A stretch of 24,499 nucleotides of DNA from JAGQTE01 sp964648005 (GCA_964648005.1 CAZYKR010000027.1:1-24499); one strand, 5' to 3'. Positions 1-6,637 are shown, counted from the stretch's first letter. Program-made: numbers and translations. Notes: generated from the sequence alone by a model not told the origin.

Positions 1-1162
1 CGGGGATCGACGAGGTGAACTCGTTGTCGCAGAACTCGTTCGACTCGTCGGCGATCGCCGCCACGATGATGTCGGCGGTGCCGCTGTCGGAGACGGCGTT
101 GCCCTTCACGACGTTGCCGGTGGCGGGCCAGAACAGCTCCTCGGGCAGGTCGGCCTGCTCCTCGGGCGACGCCGGGATGGCGTCGGCCAGGCAGTCGTCG
201 TCGGGCGGGTCCGGGATGCCGTTGATGGGCTTGGACTCGGGGAACGGCACCAGGTTGATGCCGGCGATGTCGTGGTCGACCACGCGGTTGCGCTCGACCA
301 GGTTGTCGACGCCGCCGGGGATGATGATGCCGTTCTGCTGCGCCGTGATCGCCGCACCGATGGCCGGCGAGGTGTCGTTGTTGTTCGAGTAGACCTGGTT
401 GCCGACGAGCGTCGACTCGCGCTCGGGGGCGCAGCCCTCGTAGCTGCCCGAGTTCGGCACGATGCCGGCGCGGTTGTAGCGGAACACCGAGTTCACGATG
501 TAGAGGTCGCCGCCGGAGTTCGTGCCCGAGTAGCCCAGGCCGTTGTACTCCGAGATCACATCGTCCATGACGGCGTTGCAGGGGTAGCACTGGCCGATGT
601 AGAAGCCGGCGTCGGGGCTACCGGCGCCATAGGAGTGCTCGAACACGCCGTTGCGGGCGCCGAAGGCGTAGATGCCGTAGTCGCCGTTGCGCAGCGCCGT
701 CAGGTACGAGCCCCGGTAGCCGTTGATGTTGGTCGTCCAGAAGAACCCGTTGCGGGTGTAGTTCTGGGCGGTCATGTTCTCGACGGCCACGCCGTCGGCG
801 TCGATCACCCGGATGCCGTTCTCGAGCTCGAACTCGCCGTCGAGAACGACGCCGTTGCGGTCGAGACCCCGGATGACCAGGTCGTCGGTGGTGACGTCGA
901 CGGCCTCGTGGTACACGCCGGGCGAGATCAGGATCAGGTCGCCCGGCTGGGCGACGTCGACGGCGGCCTGGATCGTGCCGCAGTCAGCCGGCACGGCGAT
1001 GGTGGTGCCGTCCGGACGCGAGCAGGCGACGTCCGCGGTGCCCGAACCGACGCTGGATCCTGTGTTGGACGCGTCGTTCGAGCTGCTCGAGCACGAGGCA
1101 GCAGCGACGCTGCCCACGGCGATCAGCGCGACGAGCAGGCGTCGACTCCAACGGTGCTGCAT
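1..1162 (-). CDS. Right-handed parallel beta-helix lipoprotein (partial, 3' end off the window)
   Basis: The frame is open from an ATG at 1162 to the window edge, giving 387 codons without a stop; the C-terminus lies outside. A basic n-region and hydrophobic stretch (residues 5-23) end in A-A-S-C, a lipobox with Cys24, followed by a Ser-rich linker, so a surface lipoprotein is likely. From about residue 60 the sequence is typical of a parallel beta-helix: a TIQAAVD start, then the PGDLILISPGVY pattern seen in pectin-lyase-like and NosD-like folds, then repeated short turns rich in Asn and Gly (ENGIRVIDADGVAVENM, NNDTSPAIG, NLVERNRVVDH). Several Cys pairs (Cys192/195, Cys244, Cys324, Cys378) suggest disulfides. 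A strong Shine-Dalgarno (GGAGGGGGG) precedes the ATG. It lies 47 bases behind the copper lipoprotein gene and is probably co-transcribed. Substrate is unknown; it may be an enzyme, a NosD-like metal factor or a binding protein. Confidence 0.85.
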   Translation of the reverse strand, partial: MQHRWSRRLLVALIAVGSVAAASCSSSSNDASNTGSSVGSGTADVACSRPDGTTIAVPADCGTIQAAVDVAQPGDLILISPGVYHEAVDVTTDDLVIRGLDRNGVVLDGEFELENGIRVIDADGVAVENMTAQNYTRNGFFWTTNINGYRGSYLTALRNGDYGIYAFGARNGVFEHSYGAGSPDAGFYIGQCYPCNAVMDDVISEYNGLGYSGTNSGGDLYIVNSVFRYNRAGIVPNSGSYEGCAPERESTLVGNQVYSNNNDTSPAIGAAITAQQNGIIIPGGVDNLVERNRVVDHDIAGINLVPFPESKPINGIPDPPDDDCLADAIPASPEEQADLPEELFWPATGNVVKGNAVSDSGTADIIVAAIADESNEFCDNEFTSSIP

Positions 1163-1209
1163 GGTGGTTCCCCCCTCCGACCCGGGATGGGCCGGCTCCG
1201 TGTTCGGGC

Positions 1210-1605
1210 TCACTGGACGATGATCACGCCCGGCATCCCGGCGTTGATCGTGCCATGGATCGAGCAGTAGTAGCGGTACGTGCCCGGCTGGGTGAAGACC
1301 CACGACGCCGTCTCCCCGGGCTGGAACTCGGCGGTGTCGACCCGCCAGGGGTCGTCTTCGTTCTCCGGGATGATGTTGTGCTCGTTGCGGCCCCGGTTCT
1401 CCCACAGCACCTCGGTGCCGGCCGAGACGGTCAGCTCCTTGGGCGAGAACGAGTTGTCGATGGCCTGGACGGTGGCGGTCTGCCCGTTCGGAGCGACCGT
1501 GCCCGCCGACGAGGCAGCCGGCGCACCGGCGTCGCCGCCGCATCCCGACGTGGCCACGGCGGCCACGGCGACCGCCGCCAGGGCTGCGTGAGTGGTCCTG
1601 CGCAC
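1210..1605 (-). CDS. Plastocyanin/azurin-like type-1 copper lipoprotein
   Basis: A 131-aa protein counted from the GTG at 1605, which has an AAGGGA-type ribosome binding site. The in-frame ATG at 1647 would add 14 residues in front of the signal and would fall inside the presumed leader. Residues 1-21 form an export signal ending T-S-G-C (Cys22), so it is a lipoprotein on the outer face of the membrane. After an Ala/Ser linker comes one cupredoxin domain (about 43-131). The four type-1 copper ligands can be read: His76 (NEHNI), Cys114 and His117 (YYCSIHG) and Met124 (NAGM). A blue-copper electron carrier is therefore the likely role; the redox partner is not in the window. It is first in a two-gene unit with the beta-helix lipoprotein downstream. 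The family call is firm; the physiological role is inferred. Confidence 0.93.
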   Translation of the reverse strand: MRRTTHAALAAVAVAAVATSGCGGDAGAPAASSAGTVAPNGQTATVQAIDNSFSPKELTVSAGTEVLWENRGRNEHNIIPENEDDPWRVDTAEFQPGETASWVFTQPGTYRYYCSIHGTINAGMPGVIIVQ

Positions 1606-1630
1606 GAGCGTTCCCTTCCGCGTGACGGGG

Positions 1631-1657
1631 TGATACACCCCGAGCACTTCTGTATCA
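1631..1657. promoter_or_regulatory. Inverted repeat in the copper-lipoprotein leader
   Basis: TGATACA (1631-1637) and its exact complement TGTATCA (1651-1657) are separated by 13 bases, so the half-sites sit 20 bases (about two helical turns) apart. The left half is also the centre of a second palindrome, GGGGTGATACACCCC (1627-1641). Both lie between the putative -10 box and the GTG start at 1605. This could be an operator or an mRNA hairpin; the regulator is unknown. Confidence 0.4.
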
Positions 1658-1667
1658 GGGCCGTAGC

Positions 1668-1673
1668 ACCTTA
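1668..1673 (-). promoter_or_regulatory. Putative -10 box (TAAGGT) for the copper lipoprotein operon
   Basis: TAAGGT on the minus strand fits the TANNNT pattern seen before several genes here. It would start a leader of about 55 bases before GTG 1605 that contains the inverted repeat at 1631-1657. No clear -35 is visible. Confidence 0.35.
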
Positions 1674-1705
1674 GCGACGCCGGGCCGGTCGCTGGTGGCG
1701 CGGCG

Positions 1706-3082
1706 TCAGCCCTGGTGACAGTGCTTCGCCTTGCGGCCGCTGCCGCACGGGCACGGGTCGTTGCGCCCCGCCTTCGCCAGGACCGCCATCACCTCGTCGG
1801 CGTACCGGCCGGCGCGCAGCGCGTCGGCCATGAGGCGCATGCAGCCGTCGATGTGGCCGAAGAACGCCTTGTAGCCGGCGCACAGGTAGTTCAGCCCGTC
1901 CTCGCCGTCGGGCGTGCGGGTGAACCGGTTCTTCGGGCACTCGCCGTGGCAGGCGAAGCGGACCTCGCAGCTGCGGCAGTAGGCGGGCAGGGTGTCGCGC
2001 TTGGCGTCGCCGAACGCCCGCTGCTGCGGCGACGCCAGCAGCTCCACCAGGTGCATCTGCGTCAGGTTGCCGAGCAGGTGCGCCGGCTCGACGAAGTGGT
2101 CGCAGCTGTACACGTCGCCGTTGTGCTCGAGCGCCACGGCGTCGCCGCAGGTCTCGCCGAAGATGCACACCGCCGGCGGCGCGCCCACCCACGAGGCGAG
2201 GGCGGCGTCGAAGTGGTTGACGAACACGTCGCCGACGTCACGCCGCACCCACTCGTCGAAGATCGCCACCAGGAACCTGCCCCACGCCTCGGGGTCGACC
2301 GAACGGTCGGTGACGGTGTCGCCCTCCTGGAAGCCGGTGGCGTTGTCGCGCTCGACGATGGGGATGAGCTGCAGGTAGCGGGCGCCGAGGTCATCGCGCA
2401 GGAACCGGTACACCTCGAGCGGGTGGTCCTGGTTGGCGGCGTGCACCGTGGTGAGCACGTTCACGTCGACGCCGTGGGCCACCAGCAGGTCGTAGCCCTG
2501 GCGGACCTTGGCGAAGGTCGGGCCACCGCGCTTGTCGACCCGGTACGCGTCGTGCATGGCCGGCGGGCCGTCGATGCTGACGCCGACGAGGAACCGATGC
2601 TCGGCCAGCAGGGCGCACCACTCATCGGTGAGCAACGTGGCGTTGGTCTGGATCGTGTGGTGCACGACCTGACCCGGTCGGCGTAGCTCGTCGACCTGCG
2701 CTACCACCCGCCGGAAGAACTCGACGCCCATCAACGTCGGCTCGCCGCCCTGCCAGGCGACCGTCACCTCCGGTCCGGCCTGGCTCTCCAGCAGCTGGCG
2801 CAGGTAGGTCTCGAGCACGTCGTCGCGCATGCGGAACCGGTCGCCCGGATACAGCGCCTCTTTCGACAGGAAGAAGCAGTAGGTGCAGTCGAGGTTGCAG
2901 ATCGGCCCGGTCGGCTTGGCGAGCACGTGGAAGCTCGCCGGGGCCGTCAGCGGCCGCGGCACGGGCAGCGGCGGCGACGCAACGGGTGCGGCGCCGCCGC
3001 CGTGCACGTCGAGATCGCCCCGCCGGCCGAGCGCCACGGGCACGGCGCCGCCGGGATCGAGCCCGCCGCGAGGGTCCGTCAC
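1706..3082 (-). CDS. Radical SAM/SPASM protein of the anaerobic sulfatase-maturating (anSME) type with C-terminal SEC-C motif
   Basis: A 458-aa protein from the GTG at 3082, which overlaps the stop codon of the upstream gene (GTGA). Residues 1-48 are Gly/Pro-rich and probably disordered, so a later start is possible. The core begins at FHVLAKPTGPICNLDC; the radical-SAM cluster cysteines are Cys62, Cys66 and Cys69 (CNLDCTYC), followed by QGGEPTL, QTNATLL and GVSIDGPP, all typical of anSME. A SPASM region for auxiliary Fe-S clusters follows (Cys306, 312, 327, 369, 372, 378, 382, 401; note YSCDHFVEP and CHGECPKNRF). Known anSMEs oxidise an active-site Cys or Ser of sulfatases to formylglycine. 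The tail (441-458, NDPCPCGSGRKAKHC) is a SEC-C zinc motif, as in SecA, not part of standard anSMEs. No sulfatase gene is in the window, so the target is open; a related peptide-modifying role is possible. Confidence 0.9.
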   Translation of the reverse strand: MTDPRGGLDPGGAVPVALGRRGDLDVHGGGAAPVASPPLPVPRPLTAPASFHVLAKPTGPICNLDCTYCFFLSKEALYPGDRFRMRDDVLETYLRQLLESQAGPEVTVAWQGGEPTLMGVEFFRRVVAQVDELRRPGQVVHHTIQTNATLLTDEWCALLAEHRFLVGVSIDGPPAMHDAYRVDKRGGPTFAKVRQGYDLLVAHGVDVNVLTTVHAANQDHPLEVYRFLRDDLGARYLQLIPIVERDNATGFQEGDTVTDRSVDPEAWGRFLVAIFDEWVRRDVGDVFVNHFDAALASWVGAPPAVCIFGETCGDAVALEHNGDVYSCDHFVEPAHLLGNLTQMHLVELLASPQQRAFGDAKRDTLPAYCRSCEVRFACHGECPKNRFTRTPDGEDGLNYLCAGYKAFFGHIDGCMRLMADALRAGRYADEVMAVLAKAGRNDPCPCGSGRKAKHCHQG

Positions 3083-3477
3083 GCCCGCCCCATGATGCGG
3101 GTCACCGCCAGCTCGATGGCGACACGGTCGTCGCGCGCCTTGGGCTCGCGGTAGCGGGCGGTGTAGCCGGCGACGGCGGCCGCCACGCGCTCGGGGTCGT
3201 CGGTGCAGGTGGCGATGCCCTCGACGGTCAGCCACCGCCCGCCGTCGACCTGGGTCACCGCGGCCGGCACCCCACCGGCCGTGCCCGCGGCCAGGCGCGC
3301 CTTGCGGGACCCGGCCCAGGTGATGACGCGCGCCTGCCGGGCCTCGGCGTCGTAGCTGAAGCCGACGGGCGTGACGTGCGGCGTCCCGTCGGGCCGCACG
3401 AGGGTGAGCGTGGCGAGGTGGCGTTCGACGAGGAAGGTCTCCACCGCCGCGCCGAGGTCGTCGAGATCGAGCGCCAT
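3079..3477 (-). CDS. PPOX-class (pyridoxamine 5'-phosphate oxidase fold) F420/FMN-binding protein
   Basis: A 132-aa single-domain split-barrel protein. FLVERHLATLTLVRPDGTPHVTPVGFSYD (about 15-43) and the VITWAGSRKARLAA stretch (about 51-64) are typical of the small actinobacterial PPOX-class proteins (TIGR03618-like) that bind F420 or a flavin and reduce small molecules. The cofactor cannot be decided from sequence alone; F420 is my preference because another F420-type enzyme lies at 22198-22746. The ATG at 3477 has no ribosome binding site, but TAGGGT ends 7 bases upstream, so the mRNA is probably leaderless. Its stop overlaps the GTG of the radical-SAM gene by four bases, so the two are likely translated as a coupled pair. 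The substrate is unknown. Confidence 0.87.
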   Translation of the reverse strand: MALDLDDLGAAVETFLVERHLATLTLVRPDGTPHVTPVGFSYDAEARQARVITWAGSRKARLAAGTAGGVPAAVTQVDGGRWLTVEGIATCTDDPERVAAAVAGYTARYREPKARDDRVAIELAVTRIMGRA

Positions 3478-3483
3478 CGGCTC

Positions 3484-3489
3484 ACCCTA
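3484..3489 (-). promoter_or_regulatory. -10 box (TAGGGT) for the PPOX gene, leaderless arrangement
   Basis: TAGGGT on the minus strand occupies -12 to -7 relative to the ATG at 3477. This is the position expected when transcription starts at the A of the start codon, and no Shine-Dalgarno is present. Confidence 0.55.
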
Positions 3490-3507
3490 CGGGTGTCTCT
3501 CGGTTCT

Positions 3508-3545
3508 TGTGGTGCCCAGCCACGCATGCCCGGCCAGACACCACA
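3508..3545. promoter_or_regulatory. Spaced inverted repeat between divergent promoters
   Basis: TGTGGTG (3508-3514) and CACCACA (3539-3545) are exact complements 31 bases apart, centre to centre. They lie between the PPOX and beta-CASP genes. Nearby, GCACCCGGCG occurs twice (3562-3571 and 3581-3590) just upstream of the beta-CASP -10 box. These may be regulator sites; by-chance occurrence in GC-rich DNA is possible. Confidence 0.3.
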
Positions 3546-3597
3546 GGATCGTGGAGCTCCCGCACCCGGCGTGCGATCCGGCACCCGGCGCAGTGCG

Positions 3598-3603
3598 TAG
3601 GGT
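3598..3603 (+). promoter_or_regulatory. -10 box (TAGGGT) for the beta-CASP gene, leaderless arrangement
   Basis: TAGGGT lies at -13 to -8 from the ATG at 3611 and no ribosome binding site is visible. The same hexamer at a matching distance precedes the divergent PPOX gene. Confidence 0.5.
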
Positions 3604-3610
3604 GCGGCGC

Positions 3611-4966
3611 ATGGAGCTGACGTTCTGGGGTGCCACCGACACCGTCACCGGGTCGCGCTTCGTCGTGGACGCCGGTGCACACCGCGTCCTCGTCGACTGC
3701 GGTCTCTTCCAAGGCCTGAAGCGCCTCCGCCGTCGCAACTGGGAGCCGTTCCCCGTCGACCCGGCGTCGATCGATGCCGTCGTCCTCACCCACGCGCACA
3801 TCGACCACTCCGGCTACCTGCCGGCGCTGGTGCGCGACGGGTTCGCCGGCCCGATCGTGTGCACCCGCGGCACCGCTGACCTCTGCAACGTCCTGCTCCC
3901 CGACTCGGCGCACCTCCAGGAGGAGGACGCCCGGTTCGCCAACAAGCACCGTTCCACCCGCCACGCCCCCGCCCTGCCCCTCTACACGTCCGACGACGCC
4001 GAGGCAGCGATGCGCGCGCTGGCACCCGTGGCGTTCGACACCGACCACGACGTCGTGCCCGGCCTCACCGTGCGCTTCTCGCCGGTCGGCCACATCATCG
4101 GCGCTGCCAGCGTCCGGCTCAGCACCGGCGAGCGCTCGGTGACCTTCAGCGGTGACGTCGGCCGGCCGATCGACCCGGTGATGCGGCCGCCGGCTCCGCT
4201 GCAGGCAGCCGACCACGTCGTCGTCGAGTCCACCTACGGCAACCGGACCCACCCGGCCACCGATCCCGGCGCCGAGCTGGCGGCGATCATCGGCCGCACC
4301 CTCGAGCGCGGCGGCACCGTGCTGATCCCGACGTTCGCCGTCGGGCGCGCCCAGACGATCCTGTACCTGTTGAGCCGCCTGCGCGCCGAGGGCCGCATCC
4401 CCGAGGTGCCGACGTACCTCAACAGCCCGATGGCGATCAGTGCCACCGAGCTGTTCCTGGCGCACCCGGAGGCGCACCGCCTCGACCCGGCGGCGTGCGC
4501 CGCCCTCTGCGACGGCGTCACCTTCGTCCGCAGCGTGGAGGAGTCCAAGCAGCTCACGCCGCTCGGCGGGCCGATGATCGTGCTCTCGGCCAGCGGGATG
4601 ATGAGCGGCGGGCGCGTGCTGCACCATCTGATGCGGGTGGCGCCGGACCGTCGGAGCTCGATCGTCGTCACCGGCTTCCAGGCCGCCGGCACCCGCGGCG
4701 AGGCGCTGCTCGCCGGCGCCCGCCGGCTCAAGATCTACGGCAGCTACGTGGACGTGCGCGCCGAGGTGCACCACATCGACAGCCTCTCGGCCCACGCCGA
4801 CGGCGACGAGCTGATCGCCTGGTTGCGCACCGCCCCGCGCGCCCCCGATCAGGTGCACATCGTGCACGGTGAGCCGAGCGCCGCCGACGCCATGCGACGG
4901 CTGGTGCGCGACGAGCTCGGCTGGTCGCCACACCTACCGACCCACGGCGAGTCGGTCACGATCTGA
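3611..4966 (+). CDS. Metallo-beta-lactamase/beta-CASP ribonuclease (CPSF73/YSH1-like)
   Basis: A 451-aa protein from the ATG at 3611. The longer open frame back to 3371 reads antisense through the PPOX gene and is rejected. Metallo-beta-lactamase motifs are complete: T-H-A-H-I-D-H (His61, His63, Asp65, His66), His161 (GHIIGA) and Asp182 (FSGDVGRP). The beta-CASP insert follows, with motif A Glu206 (VVVESTYGNR), motif B His395 (SLSAHAD) and motif C His419 (HIVHGE), plus the conserved SASGMMSGGRVLHHL. This set defines the bacterial 'MBL fold RNA-specificity' exonuclease family, which cleaves RNA with two zinc ions in the cytoplasm. It differs from RNase J in lacking that enzyme's C-terminal domain. 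Length and residues look fully functional. The gene stands alone, and its stop codon is the first triplet of a three-copy tandem repeat. Confidence 0.95.
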   Translation: MELTFWGATDTVTGSRFVVDAGAHRVLVDCGLFQGLKRLRRRNWEPFPVDPASIDAVVLTHAHIDHSGYLPALVRDGFAGPIVCTRGTADLCNVLLPDSAHLQEEDARFANKHRSTRHAPALPLYTSDDAEAAMRALAPVAFDTDHDVVPGLTVRFSPVGHIIGAASVRLSTGERSVTFSGDVGRPIDPVMRPPAPLQAADHVVVESTYGNRTHPATDPGAELAAIIGRTLERGGTVLIPTFAVGRAQTILYLLSRLRAEGRIPEVPTYLNSPMAISATELFLAHPEAHRLDPAACAALCDGVTFVRSVEESKQLTPLGGPMIVLSASGMMSGGRVLHHLMRVAPDRRSSIVVTGFQAAGTRGEALLAGARRLKIYGSYVDVRAEVHHIDSLSAHADGDELIAWLRTAPRAPDQVHIVHGEPSAADAMRRLVRDELGWSPHLPTHGESVTI

Positions 4967-4999
4967 CCGCCGGCTTGACCGCCGGCCTGACCACCGGCC
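4964..4999. repeat. 12-bp tandem repeat, three copies, starting at the beta-CASP stop codon
   Basis: TGACCGCCGGCT (4964-4975), TGACCGCCGGCC (4976-4987) and TGACCACCGGCC (4988-4999). The first TGA is the real stop; because the unit is 12 bases, the copies give three successive in-frame TGA codons. It fills most of the 50-base gap before the convergent SDR gene. I see no hairpin followed by a T-tract, so it is not a clear intrinsic terminator. Confidence 0.85.
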
Positions 5000-5016
5000 T
5001 GCCGCAGCGTCGCTCG

Positions 5017-5835
5017 TCAGGACTGGCCGAGGAGCGCCTGCACCAACTCGTCGGGGAAGGCGCCCGAGATCGACGAGGCCACCTGGGCGTCGTCGACCAC
5101 CAGCGTCACGCCGGACACGCCGGAGGCGGCGTCGCTGCCGAGGAACGCCATGGCACCCGCCATCTGCTCCGGCACCAGCGTCGGCCGGCCCGTGGCAGCG
5201 CGGTAGTCGACGCCGAACTCGAGCCACAGGTCGTTGGCGCGCGAGAGCGGGGTGTCGGTCGGCCCCGGGAGGATGGCGTTGAGACGGATGCCCTGGGTGA
5301 GCATCCCCATGGCCTCGGCGGCCACGTAGGCGTTGATGACCTGCTTCGAGAACATGTAGTGCTCGTAGCCCGGCATGGAGTCCAGCCAGGCCACCGCCTC
5401 GTCCCAGGTGCGGTTCGACAGGAAGTCGAGCAGCGGCGCCAGCTGGGGCTGCCAGCCGATGCCCGCCGCCGACGAGATGAAGACCACCGACCCGCCGCGC
5501 CCGAGCGCACCGCGCTCGATCAGCCGGTCGATCAGGTGACGCTGGGCGATGAAGTTGATGCGCATCAGGCCCTCGGTGCCGTCGGCCACGCCGGCGCACG
5601 CCATCACCACATCGATGCGGCCGTCGATGCCGTCGACGGCGGCGTCGACGCTCGCCTGGTCGCGCAGGTCCACCTTGGCGCTCGCCGCCACGGGGTAGGT
5701 CACCTCGGCCACGTCGAGGACGATGACCTCGGCGCCCAGGTCGGCGACGAGCTGGGCCGTCGCCGCACCCATCCCCGTGGCGCCCCCGACCACCAACACG
5801 CGCTTGCCGTCGTAGCGGAACACGTCGCTGCCCAC
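5017..5835 (-). CDS. HsdA-like short-chain dehydrogenase/reductase
   Basis: A 272-aa SDR starting at GTG 5835 (a GGGGG stretch lies upstream as a weak ribosome site). The Rossmann motif is GGATGMG (17-23); the usual NNAG is replaced by ACAG (79-82); catalytic Ser121/122 (FISSAAG) and Y-x-x-x-K (Tyr160, Lys164) are present. The spacing from Ser to Tyr is about 38 residues, much longer than the usual 13 or so, because of an inserted helical segment (130-158). The 3-alpha-hydroxysteroid dehydrogenase/carbonyl reductase of Comamonas (HsdA) has this same layout, so a steroid or other bulky alcohol/ketone substrate is a reasonable guess. It lies downstream of, and on the same strand as, the MarR gene with 166 bases between, so it may share that regulator. 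Confidence 0.9.
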   Translation of the reverse strand: MGSDVFRYDGKRVLVVGGATGMGAATAQLVADLGAEVIVLDVAEVTYPVAASAKVDLRDQASVDAAVDGIDGRIDVVMACAGVADGTEGLMRINFIAQRHLIDRLIERGALGRGGSVVFISSAAGIGWQPQLAPLLDFLSNRTWDEAVAWLDSMPGYEHYMFSKQVINAYVAAEAMGMLTQGIRLNAILPGPTDTPLSRANDLWLEFGVDYRAATGRPTLVPEQMAGAMAFLGSDAASGVSGVTLVVDDAQVASSISGAFPDELVQALLGQS

Positions 5836-5852
5836 GCTGCCCCCGTTCTGTC

Positions 5853-5929
5853 CACGCCGCTCGGCGTGCGTCGTCGCGCCCAGCGGCGCCTGGTCGTGCG
5901 CGCCGAGCGCTCGGCCCCGGCGTGCCGGG
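5853..5929. promoter_or_regulatory. Cluster of three short perfect palindromes upstream of the HsdA-like SDR
   Basis: CACGCCG-CT-CGGCGTG (5853-5868), CCGAGCGCTCGG (5903-5914) and CCCGGC-GT-GCCGGG (5916-5929) lie within 80 bases, between the MarR stop and the SDR start. A minus-strand TAGCGT (5936-5931) could be the SDR -10 box, which would place the palindromes in the leader. They could be operators, RNA hairpins ending the MarR transcript, or chance in GC-rich DNA. Confidence 0.3.
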
Positions 5930-5978
5930 CACGCTAGGCCGCACCCACGGCGCGGCGCCAGCGAACCCTGACGTCCTC

Positions 5979-6011
5979 GTCAGGTCGACGTCAGGTCGAC
6001 GTCAGGTCGTC
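5979..6011. repeat. 11-bp tandem repeat, three copies, across the MarR stop codon
   Basis: GTCAGGTCGAC (5979-5989), GTCAGGTCGAC (5990-6000) and GTCAGGTCGTC (6001-6011). Each copy contains TCA, that is TGA on the minus strand; the TCA at 6002-6004 is the real stop of the MarR gene. The 11-base spacing places the three TGA codons in three different frames. The first two copies are downstream of the gene and identical, so they look like recent duplications of its end. Confidence 0.85.
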
Positions 6012-6556
6012 GACGTGGCGCCGGCGTCGGCATCGGCGGCCCGCTCGAGCACGTCGATCAACGTCCGAACACCGGCGAGCAAGGCGCGCCGCTCGGCGGT
6101 ATCGCGCTCGCCCAGCGCCTCGTCGAACCAGTCGACCATGGCGGCGTACGAGGCGAGGCCGACCTCGGCGCCGCGCGCCGTCAAGGCCGCGGCCGACACG
6201 CGCCCGTCGCTGGGATCGGGCACCCGCTCGATCAGACCGGCGTCGGTGAGCCGTCGCAACGTGGCCGTCATCCCGCCCGAGGTCTGTGACGTCGCCTCGG
6301 CCAGGAAGGACGGCCGGACCCGGTGGGGCGGACCGGCGAGCCACAGCACCAGCAGCACCGCCGTCTCGGACGGCAGCAGGCCCTGCTCGGCGTTGCGCCG
6401 CGCCAGCGCCGCCTCGTGCAGCCGAGCGAGCCGGGTCAACCACACGACCAGCGCGGCCGTCGTCGGGTCTCGGTCCGGCACCGCCGCACCGAGACGTTCG
6501 GCTTCGACCCCCAACGCGTCGACCGGCGCCGACGATGCCGCATCGCTCCGCTCCAC
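6002..6556 (-). CDS. MarR-family transcriptional regulator
   Basis: A 184-aa regulator from the GTG at 6556, chosen because a strong Shine-Dalgarno (GAGGGGAGG) lies four bases upstream. An in-frame ATG at 6607 has its AGGAG touching the start codon, which is poor spacing. The winged helix is clear: LLPSETAVLLVLWLAG (60-75), recognition helix SQTSGGMTATLRRLTDAGLIER (90-111), and the wing DPSDGRVSAAALTARG with Arg119. Helices at either end would form the dimer. MarR proteins usually repress their own gene and a divergent enzyme gene and release DNA on binding a small aromatic or lipophilic ligand. Here the divergent gene is a TauD-type dioxygenase and the shared 100-base gap holds a perfect palindrome at 6620-6637, fitting that scheme. 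The ligand is unknown. Confidence 0.92.
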   Translation of the reverse strand: MERSDAASSAPVDALGVEAERLGAAVPDRDPTTAALVVWLTRLARLHEAALARRNAEQGLLPSETAVLLVLWLAGPPHRVRPSFLAEATSQTSGGMTATLRRLTDAGLIERVPDPSDGRVSAAALTARGAEVGLASYAAMVDWFDEALGERDTAERRALLAGVRTLIDVLERAADADAGATSTT

Positions 6557-6560
6557 TGAC

Positions 6561-6569
6561 CCTCCCCTC
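6561..6569 (-). promoter_or_regulatory. Ribosome binding site that sets the MarR start
   Basis: GAGGGGAGG on the minus strand lies four bases before GTG 6556. It is much better placed than the AGGAG that abuts ATG 6607, so the shorter 184-aa protein is preferred. Confidence 0.6.
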
Positions 6570-6619
6570 GGACGACCGTCGCCGGCGGCGCGCTGGTTGC
6601 CTTCCATCTCCTGAGAGGT

Positions 6620-6637
6620 TATCTTGCCAGCAAGATA
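6620..6637. promoter_or_regulatory. Probable MarR operator between the marR-like and tauD-like genes
   Basis: TATCTTGC (6620-6627), CA, GCAAGATA (6630-6637): a perfect 18-bp palindrome with 8-bp arms and a 2-bp centre, the usual size for a MarR dimer. Each arm reads TATCTT outward, a TANNNT -10-like hexamer, on the plus strand (6620-6625) toward the dioxygenase and on the minus strand toward the regulator. A bound dimer would cover both promoters at once. Confidence 0.8.

Noticed and set aside
272..1270. Plus-strand open frames over the beta-helix gene
   Set aside because: The minus strand encodes a signal peptide, lipobox and beta-helix pattern; the plus frames are low-complexity shadows.
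3482..4933. Long minus-strand open frame opposite the beta-CASP gene
   Set aside because: No recognisable motif and Val/Gly/Ala/Asp/Arg bias; the plus-strand frame carries all catalytic residues.
4964..4999. Tandem repeat as an intrinsic terminator or CRISPR-like array
   Set aside because: No hairpin plus T-tract and no spacers; the copies abut directly.
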